The notes under the pieces are model-generated. The model did not search any database, was not told the DNA's origin, and saw only the letters and a program-made list of their open reading frames with translations. A DNA stretch of 64,000 bases, from the NCBI RefSeq assembly GCF_030547005.1, contig NZ_JAUOPN010000004.1:225599-289598 (forward strand), read 5' to 3'. The position numbers were made by a program, and so were the translations under genes. The stretch's first letter is position 1. Each line of letters starts with the position of its first letter. Positions 18,906-27,769 of the stretch are shown here, one piece after another. Source of the DNA: Maribacter sp. 1_MG-2023 (lineage in GTDB: Bacteria > Bacteroidota > Bacteroidia > Flavobacteriales > Flavobacteriaceae).

Positions 18906-19769
18906 ATGAAAAAAAGACCAGTTGACATTGTAGTCATTTCTGATGTTCATTTAGGAACATACGGCTGCCACGCTAAAGAGCTTTTAAAGTATATGAAATC
19001 TATAAAGCCAAAAGAAGTAATTCTTAATGGTGATATTGTAGACATTTGGCAATTCAGTAAGCGCTACTGGCCCAAATCTCATATGAAGGTAATCAAACTT
19101 CTATTAGAATGGGTAGCGAAAGGTATTCCCGTGCATTACGTAACAGGCAACCATGATGAGCTTTTGCGCAAGTTTTCTGGGAATAGCATGGGATCATTAA
19201 GTATTGTCAATAAAATGGTGATTCCGCTTGAAGATAAAAAAGCATGGATTTTTCATGGTGATGTTTTTGATGTCACCATGCAACATTCTAAATGGGTTGC
19301 CAAGCTTGGTGCGAAAGGGTACGACTCTTTAATTCTACTAAATAGAGGTATTAACTTCGTTAGTAAGAAAATAGGTAGAGGTCCGATTTCTATGTCAAAA
19401 AAGATAAAAAACAGTGTAAAATCTGCCGTTAAGTTTATAAATGATTTTGAGCAGATTGCCGCCGATATCGCTATAGAAAATGGTTATGATTTTGTGATAT
19501 GCGGACATATTCACCAACCAGAAATTCGTGACATAAAGACGGATAAAGGTGAGGTTACCTATTTAAATTCAGGAGACTGGATCGAGAATTTAACCGCACT
19601 TGAATACTATAAGGGCAAGTGGAAATTGTATTCATACTTAGAAGACCAACTGACTATAGACCATCAAGAAGGTAGCAAAGAAGAAACCTTTGTATTAGAA
19701 AAGGCAGAACTTTTCGAAAGCCTATTAGAAGAGTTTAGAATTAGTGGAATGACCCAACAAACCAAATGA
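18906..19769 (+). CDS. LpxH-like metallophosphoesterase (UDP-2,3-diacylglucosamine diphosphatase family)
   Basis: A 287-residue calcineurin-fold phosphoesterase. All metal-site blocks are visible: ISDVHLG (near residue 11), LNGDIVDIWQF, YVTGNHDE, FHGDVFD and CGHIHQPE. The start is supported by the first beta-strand immediately after MKKRPVD. It overlaps the following glycosyltransferase by 4 bases (ATGA), so the two are translationally coupled. Because its partner genes handle sugars, it may act on a glycolipid or nucleotide-sugar diphosphate rather than on lipid A itself. Confidence 0.82.
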   Translation: MKKRPVDIVVISDVHLGTYGCHAKELLKYMKSIKPKEVILNGDIVDIWQFSKRYWPKSHMKVIKLLLEWVAKGIPVHYVTGNHDELLRKFSGNSMGSLSIVNKMVIPLEDKKAWIFHGDVFDVTMQHSKWVAKLGAKGYDSLILLNRGINFVSKKIGRGPISMSKKIKNSVKSAVKFINDFEQIAADIAIENGYDFVICGHIHQPEIRDIKTDKGEVTYLNSGDWIENLTALEYYKGKWKLYSYLEDQLTIDHQEGSKEETFVLEKAELFESLLEEFRISGMTQQTK

Positions 19770-20800
19770 AAGTACTATTCGCAATACAAGGTACCGGCAA
19801 CGGACATTTAAGCAGAGCACGAGACGTTATACCTGCTCTTTTGAAACACAACATTTCTTTAGACATTTTGGTGAGTGGCATACAAGCAGACATAAAGCTG
19901 CCCTACCCGGTTAGATATCAATTAAAAGGACTAAGTTTCATTTTTGGAAAAAAAGGAGGCGTAGATGTCTGGAAAACCTATTACAGGGCAAACTCTCTTC
20001 GATTACAGAAAGAAATTAAAAGCATACCTGTAGAAGATTACGATCTCATTATAAATGATTTTGAACCGGTAACAGCGTGGGCATGTAAGTTGAAAAACAA
20101 ACCTTGTTATAGTTTTAGTCACCAGGCCGCAGTACTATCAAATTTAGCCCCAAAACCCAAGAAAAAAGACAGAATGGGTAAATGGATATTAAACAATTAC
20201 GCCCCAACAAGCCAACAGTTTGGCTTACATTTTAAGTCGTACGAATCTAACATTTACACACCCATAATCAGAAACGATGTTCGTTCTGCCATTGTTTCTA
20301 ATGGCGAACATTACACCGTTTATTTACCCTCATATAGTGATGAAAAACTATTGCGTTTTTTAAGTAAGATGAAGAACATAAAATGGGAAGCTTTTTCAAA
20401 GCACAACAACTATGAATATTTCAGCAATAACATTCATATAAAACCCATTACCAATGAAGCCTTTGTAAAAAGTATGGCTTCTAGCAAAGGTGTCTTATGC
20501 GGAGCCGGTTTTGAAACCCCTGCAGAAAGTCTTTTCATGCAAAAGAAACTACTTGTTATACCTATGAAGGGACAATACGAACAGCAATGCAATGCCGCAG
20601 CATTAGCAGAAATGGGCGTTCCCGTAATTAAATCGCTCAAAAAAAAGCATCTAGACAAGGTGAAACATTGGTTAGATACAGATATTGTTATACCTGTAGA
20701 TTATCCAGACAATACAGATAAAATTGTTTCAAAACTTCTAGAAGAATCTCTAATAATTAACCAAGCGGCAAGCCCGATAGGCATAGAATTGAAAACATAA
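19766..20800 (+). CDS. Glycosyltransferase of the MurG/GT28-like superfamily
   Basis: 344 residues, GT-B fold. The N-terminal motif FAIQGTGNGHLSRARDVIPAL is the glycine-rich acceptor loop of this group. GVLCGAGFETPAESLFM is the C-terminal donor-binding region, with the typical 'G.G..T..E' arrangement. There is no membrane segment, so it acts on a membrane-facing acceptor from the cytoplasm. It is coupled to the phosphoesterase by a 4-base overlap and is followed by the GH1 gene 74 bases later. Donor and acceptor are unknown. Confidence 0.8.
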   Translation: MKVLFAIQGTGNGHLSRARDVIPALLKHNISLDILVSGIQADIKLPYPVRYQLKGLSFIFGKKGGVDVWKTYYRANSLRLQKEIKSIPVEDYDLIINDFEPVTAWACKLKNKPCYSFSHQAAVLSNLAPKPKKKDRMGKWILNNYAPTSQQFGLHFKSYESNIYTPIIRNDVRSAIVSNGEHYTVYLPSYSDEKLLRFLSKMKNIKWEAFSKHNNYEYFSNNIHIKPITNEAFVKSMASSKGVLCGAGFETPAESLFMQKKLLVIPMKGQYEQQCNAAALAEMGVPVIKSLKKKHLDKVKHWLDTDIVIPVDYPDNTDKIVSKLLEESLIINQAASPIGIELKT

Positions 20801-20874
20801 TTAATATTTCAACACAAGCATCGGAACATTTAAATCTCGATTATCGAGTAGTTCACTAAAAGCTCCCTATATCC

Positions 20875-22230
20875 TTGAAAAAACATAAAGACACCATTTT
20901 GTACGCATCAGATTTTGGTGAAGATTTTACATGGGGCGTATCAACTGCAGCATACCAAATTGAAGGCGGTCATGATGCAGACGGTAAAGGTCGATCCATT
21001 TGGGACAAGTTTACCGACACCCCGAAAATGATTCTTAACGGAGACCATGCAAATGTTTCCTGCGATTTTTATCATAAGTATAAAGAAGATATTCTTTTGA
21101 TGAAGTCCATGAATATCGATAACTATAGATTTTCAATTTCGTGGACTAGGATTTTACCATATGGAGTCGAAACCATAAATGCTGAAGGTGTAGATTTCTA
21201 TAATAAAGTGATCGACTTTTGCCTAGAAAACGAAATTACCCCTTGGGTGACACTATACCATTGGGATTTACCACAAATATTGGAAAACAAAGGAGGATGG
21301 ACAAATAGGGAAATCGTAGCCTGGTTTTCAGAATTTACACAAGTCTGTGCCAATGCTTTTGGCGACCGAGTTAAACATTGGATGGTCTTGAACGAACCCA
21401 TGGTATTTACAGGAGCTGGATATTTTTTAGGTGTACATGCACCCGGCAAGAAAGGACTAAAGAATTTTCTACCTACCGCACACCACGCAGTTCTTTGTCA
21501 GGCAGCCGGTGGCAGATTACTTAGAACATTAGTACCCGATGCTCAAATAGGCACTACATTTTCATGCTCGCAAATTACCCCATACAGACAGAATAAGCGA
21601 GATAGAAAAACTTCTATCATGGTCGATGCTTTGCTTAATCGTTTATTTATAGAACCAGCTCTAGGATTAGGCTACCCCACAAATGAAGCACCGATTCTAA
21701 AAAAATTAAAACCCTACATTCAACCGACCGATATGGATGATTGTAAGTTCGATTTTGATTTTATCGGGATTCAAAATTATACCCGCGAAAAAGTAAAATA
21801 CAGCCTTTTGGTACCATACATAAGGGCTAAAATTGTAAAAGCTAGCAAACGAAATGTAGAAACAACCTTGATGGATTGGGAGGTTTACCCACCTAGCATT
21901 TACAATATGATCAAAAAGTTCGGGAAGTATCCTCAGATTAAAAAAATAATCATCACTGAAAATGGGGCTGCTTTTAAAGACACTATTGAAGGAGAAGTTA
22001 TACCTGACACAGACCGATTAAATTTTCTACAACAATATTTGGGTGAAGTTCTAAAAGCGAAGCAAGAAGGCTTAAATATACACGGATACTTTGTTTGGAC
22101 GTTTACAGACAATTTTGAATGGGCAGAAGGCTACTTCCCCAGGTTCGGGTTAGTACATATCGATTTTAAAACACTAAAGAGAACCATTAAAGAATCTGGA
22201 AAATGGATCTCTAAATTCTTAACCAGCTAA
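20875..22230 (+). CDS. GH1 family beta-glucosidase-like glycoside hydrolase
   Basis: A 451-residue TIM-barrel glycosidase. WGVSTAAYQIEGGHDADGKG is the GH1 N-terminal signature. Glu174 in LNEPMVF is the acid/base and Glu362 in IITENGAA the nucleophile. GYFVWTFTDNFEWAEGY closes the active site. No signal peptide is present, so it is cytoplasmic. The most N-terminal good start is the TTG at 20875, since no ATG or GTG precedes the conserved region closely. It lies in a run with the phosphoesterase and glycosyltransferase, suggesting a shared glycoside or glycolipid metabolism. Confidence 0.92.
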   Translation: MKKHKDTILYASDFGEDFTWGVSTAAYQIEGGHDADGKGRSIWDKFTDTPKMILNGDHANVSCDFYHKYKEDILLMKSMNIDNYRFSISWTRILPYGVETINAEGVDFYNKVIDFCLENEITPWVTLYHWDLPQILENKGGWTNREIVAWFSEFTQVCANAFGDRVKHWMVLNEPMVFTGAGYFLGVHAPGKKGLKNFLPTAHHAVLCQAAGGRLLRTLVPDAQIGTTFSCSQITPYRQNKRDRKTSIMVDALLNRLFIEPALGLGYPTNEAPILKKLKPYIQPTDMDDCKFDFDFIGIQNYTREKVKYSLLVPYIRAKIVKASKRNVETTLMDWEVYPPSIYNMIKKFGKYPQIKKIIITENGAAFKDTIEGEVIPDTDRLNFLQQYLGEVLKAKQEGLNIHGYFVWTFTDNFEWAEGYFPRFGLVHIDFKTLKRTIKESGKWISKFLTS

Positions 22231-22240
22231 AATAAAGGAC

Positions 22241-22269
22241 ATAAAAAAAGCCGATGCTCCCATCGGCTT
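22241..22269 (-). terminator. Terminator for gcdH (minus strand)
   Basis: A perfect 9-bp stem, AAGCCGATG (22248-22256) with CATCGGCTT (22261-22269), loop CTCC. The A-run before it becomes a seven-T run on the minus strand. It has no T-run on the plus strand, so it serves gcdH rather than the GH1 gene. Confidence 0.85.
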
Positions 22270-22370
22270 AAGCTTCTATCCAAAAAACATGTACACATCT
22301 TACACGCACAAGTCAAAGATATACGGACTTTCTTTATTCTGTGTTAAGACTATTATAGGAAACCGTTACC

Positions 22371-23549
22371 TTATTGAAAAGCTGGCATTCCTGTAATATC
22401 TGCACCTGTGATCAATAAATGAATATCATGAGTTCCCTCGTAAGTAATTACACTTTCTAAGTTCATCATATGACGCATAATGCTGTATTCGCCGGTAATA
22501 CCCATACCACCTAATACCTGTCTTGCTTCACGAGCAATGTTAATAGCCATCTCCACATTGTTTCTTTTCGCCATTGAAATTTGAGCAGTAGTCGCTTTAC
22601 CTTGATTCTTTAATTGTCCCAAACGAAACGCCAATAATTGCGCTTTGGTAATTTCAGTAATCATTTCCGCCAATTTCTTTTGTTGCAATTGCGTAGCTGC
22701 AATAGGCTTACCGAATTGCACACGCTCTTTTGCATATCTTAAGGCCGTATCATAGCAATCCATCGCTGCACCGATAGCACCCCAAGAGATACCATATCTA
22801 GCAGAATCTAAACAACCTAGCGGCGCACCTAATCCTGATTTGTTTGGTAAAATATTTTCCTTCGGAACTTTTACGTTATCAAATATCAATTCTCCTGTTG
22901 CAGAAGCTCTTAATGACCATTTGTTATGCGTTTCTGGCGTTGTGAAACCTTCCATACCACGCTCTACGATTAAACCGTGAATACGCCCTTCTTCATTCTT
23001 TGCCCAAACAACGGCAATATCACAAAAAGGTGAATTCGATATCCATAGTTTAGCGCCATTTAAAAGATAATGGTCTCCCATATCTTTATACTTAGTTTCC
23101 ATACCACTTGGGTTAGAACCATGGTTAGGCTCGGTTAACCCGAAAGACCCCATCCATTCACCAGAAGCTAATCTTGGTAAGTATTTTTTTCGTTGCTCTT
23201 CTGTACCATACGTGAATATAGGGTACATTACCAAAGAAGATTGTACCGATGCCGTAGAACGCACACCACTATCTCCCCTTTCAATTTCTTGCATGATTAG
23301 TCCGTAACTAATCTGATCTAAGCCCGCACCACCATATTCCTCTGGAATATATGGACCAAAAGCGCCTATTTCGGCAAGACCTTTTATTATCTGCTTTGGG
23401 AATTCTGCTTTTTGAGCATATTCTTCAATTATTGGAGATACATCTCGCTTCACCCATTGGCGTGCCGCATCACGAACTAACAGATGCTCTTCAGAAAGTA
23501 AATCATCTAAATTGTAGTAATCGGGTGCTTCAAATAAATCTGGTCTCAT
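22371..23549 (-). CDS. gcdH: Glutaryl-CoA dehydrogenase-like acyl-CoA dehydrogenase
   Basis: An FAD enzyme of 392 residues that oxidises and decarboxylates glutaryl-CoA to crotonyl-CoA in lysine and tryptophan catabolism. The acyl-CoA dehydrogenase order is complete: N-terminal helical domain, GSFGLTEPNHGSNPSGMETK (FAD/acyl site), GTHDIH after the catalytic Glu371 (TYEGTHDIH), and the C-terminal GADITGMPAF, which closely matches the GCDH ending. The start is the ATG at 23549. It is a single-gene unit on the minus strand with its own terminator. The specific substrate rests on resemblance to GCDH. Confidence 0.88.
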   Translation of the reverse strand: MRPDLFEAPDYYNLDDLLSEEHLLVRDAARQWVKRDVSPIIEEYAQKAEFPKQIIKGLAEIGAFGPYIPEEYGGAGLDQISYGLIMQEIERGDSGVRSTASVQSSLVMYPIFTYGTEEQRKKYLPRLASGEWMGSFGLTEPNHGSNPSGMETKYKDMGDHYLLNGAKLWISNSPFCDIAVVWAKNEEGRIHGLIVERGMEGFTTPETHNKWSLRASATGELIFDNVKVPKENILPNKSGLGAPLGCLDSARYGISWGAIGAAMDCYDTALRYAKERVQFGKPIAATQLQQKKLAEMITEITKAQLLAFRLGQLKNQGKATTAQISMAKRNNVEMAINIAREARQVLGGMGITGEYSIMRHMMNLESVITYEGTHDIHLLITGADITGMPAFQ

Positions 23550-23563
23550 AACAATGCTTTTAT

Positions 23564-23589
23564 CAAAGATAAATAAAGAAATATAACAA
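23564..23589 (-). promoter_or_regulatory. Candidate promoter of gcdH
   Basis: Minus-strand TATCTTTG (23564-23571) matches TAnnTTTG, with TTG at 23587-23589. The 15-base spacer is a little short of the usual 17-23. The leader would be only about ten bases. Confidence 0.38.
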
Positions 23590-23604
23590 TATAAAAGACT
23601 AAAG

Positions 23605-24318
23605 TTACATTTTTAAATAAAATTCTTTAGTCAAGTCCACATACTCAGCAGTATAGATATGCCTTTCAGTTTCAATAATTAATTCTGTGGTATTGTATTC
23701 TTTCGCTACTCTAGAGAACGTCAACAACACACGTTTTATTTCTGCAGCTGGGTTGCCTTTTACATGAAGACATTCTTTTGGAAACAAACCTAAGTCTGCT
23801 GCCATATGTATAAAAGACTCTTTTTCTTTAAAAGGTAAAATTGTAGTGAACAATCCGTTTTCGGTTAACAATTTCGAAACACCCTCTAAAAGCTCGTTGA
23901 AAGGAAGAAACTCATTTTGTCGCGCCTGATCTCGTTGTAAATTTCCAGAAGTTACCATCTCAGAATAAAAAGGTGGGTTACACACAATCAATTCATATTG
24001 ATCTTCAATTTCGTCTACGAACTCATCTAGACCAGCATGATAACAATATAATCGATCTCCCCATGGCGATAATTCAAAATTCTCAACACATTGTTCATAG
24101 GCATCTGCATCAATCTCTATGGCATCCATTACTTCAGCAAAGCATCGTTGTGCTAACATTAAAGAAATAACACCGGTACCGGCACCAATATCAAGAATAG
24201 ATTCAGGTTTGTTTTTGACATTTGTCCAAGCACCTAAAAGAACACCGTCAGTACCAATTTTCATGGCGCAGCGATCTTGGTTGACACTGAACTGCTTAAA
24301 TTTAAAAGGTTCGCTCAC
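23605..24318 (-). CDS. trmN6: tRNA1(Val) (adenine37-N6)-methyltransferase, TrmN6/YfiC family
   Basis: A 237-residue SAM-dependent methyltransferase modifying A37 of tRNA1(Val). The N-terminus (FKFKQFSVNQDRCAMKIGTD) is characteristic of TrmN6. ILDIGAGTGVISLMLAQR is the SAM-binding motif I, and NPPFYS is the catalytic NPPF/Y motif for N6-adenine transfer. It is followed on the same strand, 9 bases away, by the end of the response-regulator gene, though the two need not be related in function. Confidence 0.9.
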   Translation of the reverse strand: MSEPFKFKQFSVNQDRCAMKIGTDGVLLGAWTNVKNKPESILDIGAGTGVISLMLAQRCFAEVMDAIEIDADAYEQCVENFELSPWGDRLYCYHAGLDEFVDEIEDQYELIVCNPPFYSEMVTSGNLQRDQARQNEFLPFNELLEGVSKLLTENGLFTTILPFKEKESFIHMAADLGLFPKECLHVKGNPAAEIKRVLLTFSRVAKEYNTTELIIETERHIYTAEYVDLTKEFYLKM

Positions 24319-24327
24319 AGTAAAATC

Positions 24328-25041
24328 CTAATCCGTTAAATCATTTAATATTCTACTTTTGGCATCTGCCAAATAGCTTCTACCAATAGTATATCTAATA
24401 CCGCCAATTTCAACACTATTACCTTCAACCACACTAACCTTATCAACGGCAATGGTATACGATCTATGAATTCTAAGAAAATTATCGCCAGGCAGCTCAT
24501 CTGTAAAACTACTTAGCGTTCTATGGATGATATATTTTGCGGTTGGGGTAATGATTCTGATATAATCTTTAAGGCTTTCTATCACCATAATTTCATCAAG
24601 ATATATTTTCTGAAGTTTCTTTTTATCGACCTTTACAAAAATAGAAGGCTTCTCGTCTTTATCTGACGAACCATTGTCTGATCCTTTCTTTAAACCAATT
24701 ACACGGTCTACAGATTTAAAAAAGCGTGGTAGAGAAATAGGCTTCACCAAATAATCTATAGCCTCAAGTTCAAAACTCTTCAACGCATGTTCTTCATGTG
24801 CCGTAGTCATGATAACAAATGGTTTTTTATGTAGGGTACTCAAAAATTCCAATCCGTCAAGAAAAGGCATATTAATGTCCAAGAACATAATATCAACTTG
24901 GTTGTTTCTTAAAAAAGTTGATGCATCTAAAGCATTTGAAAAGGTGCCTTCTAATTGCAATTCTTTAACTCTCTCTATATAGTTTTTAAGCACATTTACA
25001 GCCAACGGTTCATCATCTACAACTATCACTTTCAAAATCAT
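24328..25041 (-). CDS. LytTR-family response regulator
   Basis: A 237-residue regulator. The receiver domain (about residues 1-120) has the acidic pair in VVDDEPLAV, the phospho-acceptor Asp in MFLDINMPFLDG, Thr in MTTAHEEHA and Lys in IDYLVKPISL. A LytTR DNA-binding domain (about 135-235) shows FVKVDKKKLQKIYLDEIMVI and LRIHRSYTIAVDKV. It overlaps the sensor kinase gene by 4 bases. The regulated genes are unknown; LytTR regulators often control surface polysaccharide or extracellular functions. Confidence 0.93.
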   Translation of the reverse strand: MILKVIVVDDEPLAVNVLKNYIERVKELQLEGTFSNALDASTFLRNNQVDIMFLDINMPFLDGLEFLSTLHKKPFVIMTTAHEEHALKSFELEAIDYLVKPISLPRFFKSVDRVIGLKKGSDNGSSDKDEKPSIFVKVDKKKLQKIYLDEIMVIESLKDYIRIITPTAKYIIHRTLSSFTDELPGDNFLRIHRSYTIAVDKVSVVEGNSVEIGGIRYTIGRSYLADAKSRILNDLTD

Positions 25042-26123
25042 ATCACCTTAAGCTTTAAAAAAACATTGAACATTTTATTCTCTTCGAATATCTGCAAATC
25101 ATAATCATTTTTACCATAGTCCAACTCTAAACGCTTTTTCACATTAGACAGACCGATACCACCTCTTTTTACAGGATAAACATACTCTTTATTGACATTA
25201 GGTATAGAGTTTGAGACTTTAAAATCCATAAAGCCGTCTTCAACTTTTACATCAATTTTTATTTTCATTTCCCCAATATTCTTACTGGCTCCATGTTTAA
25301 AGCAATTTTCTATAAGAGGAATAAGCAACATAGGCGGTATTTTACAATTAACAAGATCGCCAGATATATTCATATCAATTTTTAAAGAATCATCGAAGCG
25401 AATGCGTTCCAAATCTATATAATTTCTAATACAATTGATCTCACTAGTTAAATCTTGCCGCTGCTTTTTTGTGGCATACAATAAATAACGCATCAGCTCA
25501 GATAACTTTAAAATAACCTCAGGTGCCTGATGAGATTTTTCTAGCGTTAAAGAATAGATATTATTTAAGGTATTGAAAAAGAAATGTGGAGAAACCTGAG
25601 AACGTAAAAAACGGAGCTCAGTTTTTAATTGTCGCTTTTCTAAATCGTGAAGCTTACTACTTTCTCTAAGCCAATCTACCGTAAGTTTAATTACGGTAAA
25701 AAATGATATTACATAAACTTCGCCAATCATGGCCTGTACTGCGTAGCCAATAGTAAGTGTATCTATAATTTCATTTGCTTCGGGCATAACGTCAGTACTC
25801 ACCAAATAATAGGTAAGGTTATATTTGAATAAGAGCATTATGATTAAAGCCAATAATATATATATCGTATACTGAACGTATTTTTTGGTATAAATGAACT
25901 TCGGCATTAAATAGTAGGCATTCAAATACGCCAAAAACATGTGTATAGGAAAACCTATTAAATTGGTACGTAAAGAAAGTAGAAAATCGTCGTGAATGAA
26001 GGTCCAACGAAAAGTATTAAACCCGAAGTAGACCAACCAAAATAAAATATGGTGCCAGGGTTTAATATTTTTATTAATAGAAGAAAAATACCCGTTAAAG
26101 TATTTAGTAACCCTATTAGCCAT
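25038..26123 (-). CDS. LytS-type sensor histidine kinase
   Basis: 361 residues. The N-terminal part has about four hydrophobic segments (IKPWHHILFWLVYFGFN onward), without a recognisable sensor fold. The kinase core is of the His_kinase type, with SPHFFFNTLNNIYSL as the phospho-acceptor His box, IPPMLLIPLIENCFKHG as the N box and GIGLSNVKKRLELDYG as the G box. It is translationally coupled (ATGA) to its LytTR partner. This architecture is very common in Flavobacteriaceae. Confidence 0.93.
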   Translation of the reverse strand: MANRVTKYFNGYFSSINKNIKPWHHILFWLVYFGFNTFRWTFIHDDFLLSLRTNLIGFPIHMFLAYLNAYYLMPKFIYTKKYVQYTIYILLALIIMLLFKYNLTYYLVSTDVMPEANEIIDTLTIGYAVQAMIGEVYVISFFTVIKLTVDWLRESSKLHDLEKRQLKTELRFLRSQVSPHFFFNTLNNIYSLTLEKSHQAPEVILKLSELMRYLLYATKKQRQDLTSEINCIRNYIDLERIRFDDSLKIDMNISGDLVNCKIPPMLLIPLIENCFKHGASKNIGEMKIKIDVKVEDGFMDFKVSNSIPNVNKEYVYPVKRGGIGLSNVKKRLELDYGKNDYDLQIFEENKMFNVFLKLKVI

Positions 26124-26240
26124 ACTAATCTTTCCTTAATTATAATGACTGCTAAAACTAAGAAAAAATAAAGCTACATTAACAAACATTATAATTCATT
26201 AGCAAGAGCAGAAAATAGTTTAATGGAAAATATATAATAT

Positions 26241-26768
26241 TTACGAAAGGTATAAATCTACAAGTCCCTCTGGGGTCTTCACAAAAATACTTTTGTTCTC
26301 GCGGTCTATTTTGGTAATGATATCATCACTAACAGGTATAAGCAGTTGCTTATCTTCTTTCTCTACCTCGAACAAGGCTTGCGCTGTAGTATCGTTTACA
26401 CTTTGTACAATACCAATATCACCATGAACAGAATCTATCATTGTAAAGCCAATAATTTCGTGGTAATAGAACTTGTTCCCCGTAAGTTTAGGCAACATGT
26501 TAAGGGGTAAATAGAGTCCAGATTTCATGATGCGATCAGCATCAGATTCTGATTTTACTTCTTCAAAATCTATACGTAGTAAGTTCGATTTATGAAGTCG
26601 GCATTTTTTAATAAAAAATGGAACCAGATTGTTTCCTAAAGAAACGAATACTGATTCCATGTTTTCGTATATCTCCGGATCATCGGTATCTAGTTTTACT
26701 AGTACCTCACCTTTGAAACTATATTTTGAAACGATATTACCTAGGTAGAAACAATCTTCCTTTCGCAT
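26241..26768 (-). CDS. rimM: Ribosome maturation factor RimM
   Basis: 175 residues. The N-terminal RimM barrel starts FYLGNIVSKYSFKGEVLVKL, the family's 'G.I...G..GEV.V' signature. The PRC-barrel domain (YYHEIIGFTMIDSVHGDIGI, then ALFEVEKEDKQLLIPV) forms the second half. It assists 30S assembly by binding S19. It is 13 bases after rpsP on the minus strand, the classical rpsP-rimM order. Confidence 0.95.
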   Translation of the reverse strand: MRKEDCFYLGNIVSKYSFKGEVLVKLDTDDPEIYENMESVFVSLGNNLVPFFIKKCRLHKSNLLRIDFEEVKSESDADRIMKSGLYLPLNMLPKLTGNKFYYHEIIGFTMIDSVHGDIGIVQSVNDTTAQALFEVEKEDKQLLIPVSDDIITKIDRENKSIFVKTPEGLVDLYLS

Positions 26769-26781
26769 CGTCTCTTAAAAA

Positions 26782-27357
26782 TTATGCTTTATCTTCTTCA
26801 GCAGCCGGAGCTTCTGGAGTTTCAACAACTTGTTCTGGCTCGCCAGCAGCTTCAACAGCTTCTACCTCAGATTCAGCGTTTTCACCTTCAGCAACTTCTG
26901 GTAAAGCAGCAGCGGCAGCATCAGCAGCACGCTTATCGTTTACTTCTTTTTCTAATTTCAAAGCAGCAGCTCTTTCATCAGCTTTTACTTTATCTAAACC
27001 ACCAACTTTGTTAGCAATAGAAGCTTCTTTTTCAACAACCCAAGCATTGAATTTTTCTTCTGCTTGCTCTTCAGTTAATGCACCTTTACGAACACCACCT
27101 AATAAGTGATGCTTTAAAAGAACACCTCTATAAGAAAGAATAGCTTTAGCTGTATCTGTAGGTTGTGCACCATTTTGCAACCACTGTACTGCATTATCGA
27201 TATTAAGTTCAATTGTTGCAGGGTTTGTATTAGGATTGTAGATACCTAATTTCTCTAAGAATTTACCATCTCTTTTAGCTCTTGCATCTGCAGCAACTAC
27301 CCAATAGAATGGTTTTCCTTTTTTACCGTGTCTTTGTAATCTAATTTTTACTGGCAT
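26782..27357 (-). CDS. rpsP: 30S ribosomal protein S16 with acidic C-terminal extension
   Basis: The first ~80 residues ([20 protein letters not shown] onward) are a standard S16. The protein is 191 residues because of a long Ala/Glu/Lys-rich tail; my recollection is that such tails are common in Flavobacteriia. The tail from about residue 140 is highly acidic and low-complexity. It is the first gene of the rpsP-rimM operon, with a good promoter upstream. The tail is probably disordered and does not alter the core assignment. Confidence 0.96.
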   Translation of the reverse strand: MPVKIRLQRHGKKGKPFYWVVAADARAKRDGKFLEKLGIYNPNTNPATIELNIDNAVQWLQNGAQPTDTAKAILSYRGVLLKHHLLGGVRKGALTEEQAEEKFNAWVVEKEASIANKVGGLDKVKADERAAALKLEKEVNDKRAADAAAAALPEVAEGENAESEVEAVEAAGEPEQVVETPEAPAAEEDKA

Positions 27358-27769
27358 ATCACATTAATTTGTAGGGTGCCCGACCCTTGATTATTAATTC
27401 TAGTTTTTTAACTCGTTCGCCATCAGTAAGCAAAGCTAATCTGAAAGCGGGTGCAAATATAATTCAAAATACCGAAATGACAATCATGATTAATAGTTAT
27501 TTAAATAACCACAAATAGATTTCATTTTAAATCGGATGTAAAAATAAAAAAACACAATCAAAACCTCAACAAATACTAACAATCAACAACCCTCATCCCT
27601 GTTTTACAAAAATTAAAATTTGATGAATTATACATAAATATATGCTCCTAAATTTATCCGTTAATAACTCTTTGTAATTCTACTTTTTCGAACACCTCCT
27701 TTTTTGTAATTTTATATGCACTTTTTAGGTCAAGTAACTGACCGCTTTTTAACACACAGAAAATTCGTT
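27358..27769. other. 412-base divergent intergenic region between rpsP and dnaE
   Basis: Contains the rpsP promoter (27454-27483, minus strand) and a small leader hairpin (AGGGT/ACCCT at 27373-27387). The half next to dnaE is AT-rich, without a clean TTG / TAnnTTTG pair, so the dnaE promoter cannot be placed. No other gene is seen. Confidence 0.5.
27454..27483 (-). promoter_or_regulatory. Promoter of the rpsP-rimM operon
   Basis: Minus-strand TTG (27483-27481) and TATATTTG (27461-27454) are separated by 19 bases, a near-perfect match to the Bacteroidota consensus. The predicted leader is about 90 bases and contains the AGGGT/ACCCT hairpin. Confidence 0.68.

Noticed and set aside
26726..27109. 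Plus-strand open frames of 127 and 76 residues over rpsP
   Set aside because: They are shadows of the low-complexity Ala/Glu-rich tail of S16 and have no features of real proteins.
27716..27769. An 18-codon N-terminal extension of DnaE
   Set aside because: The exonuclease fold begins exactly at the in-frame ATG at 27770 and the extension has no recognisable sequence.
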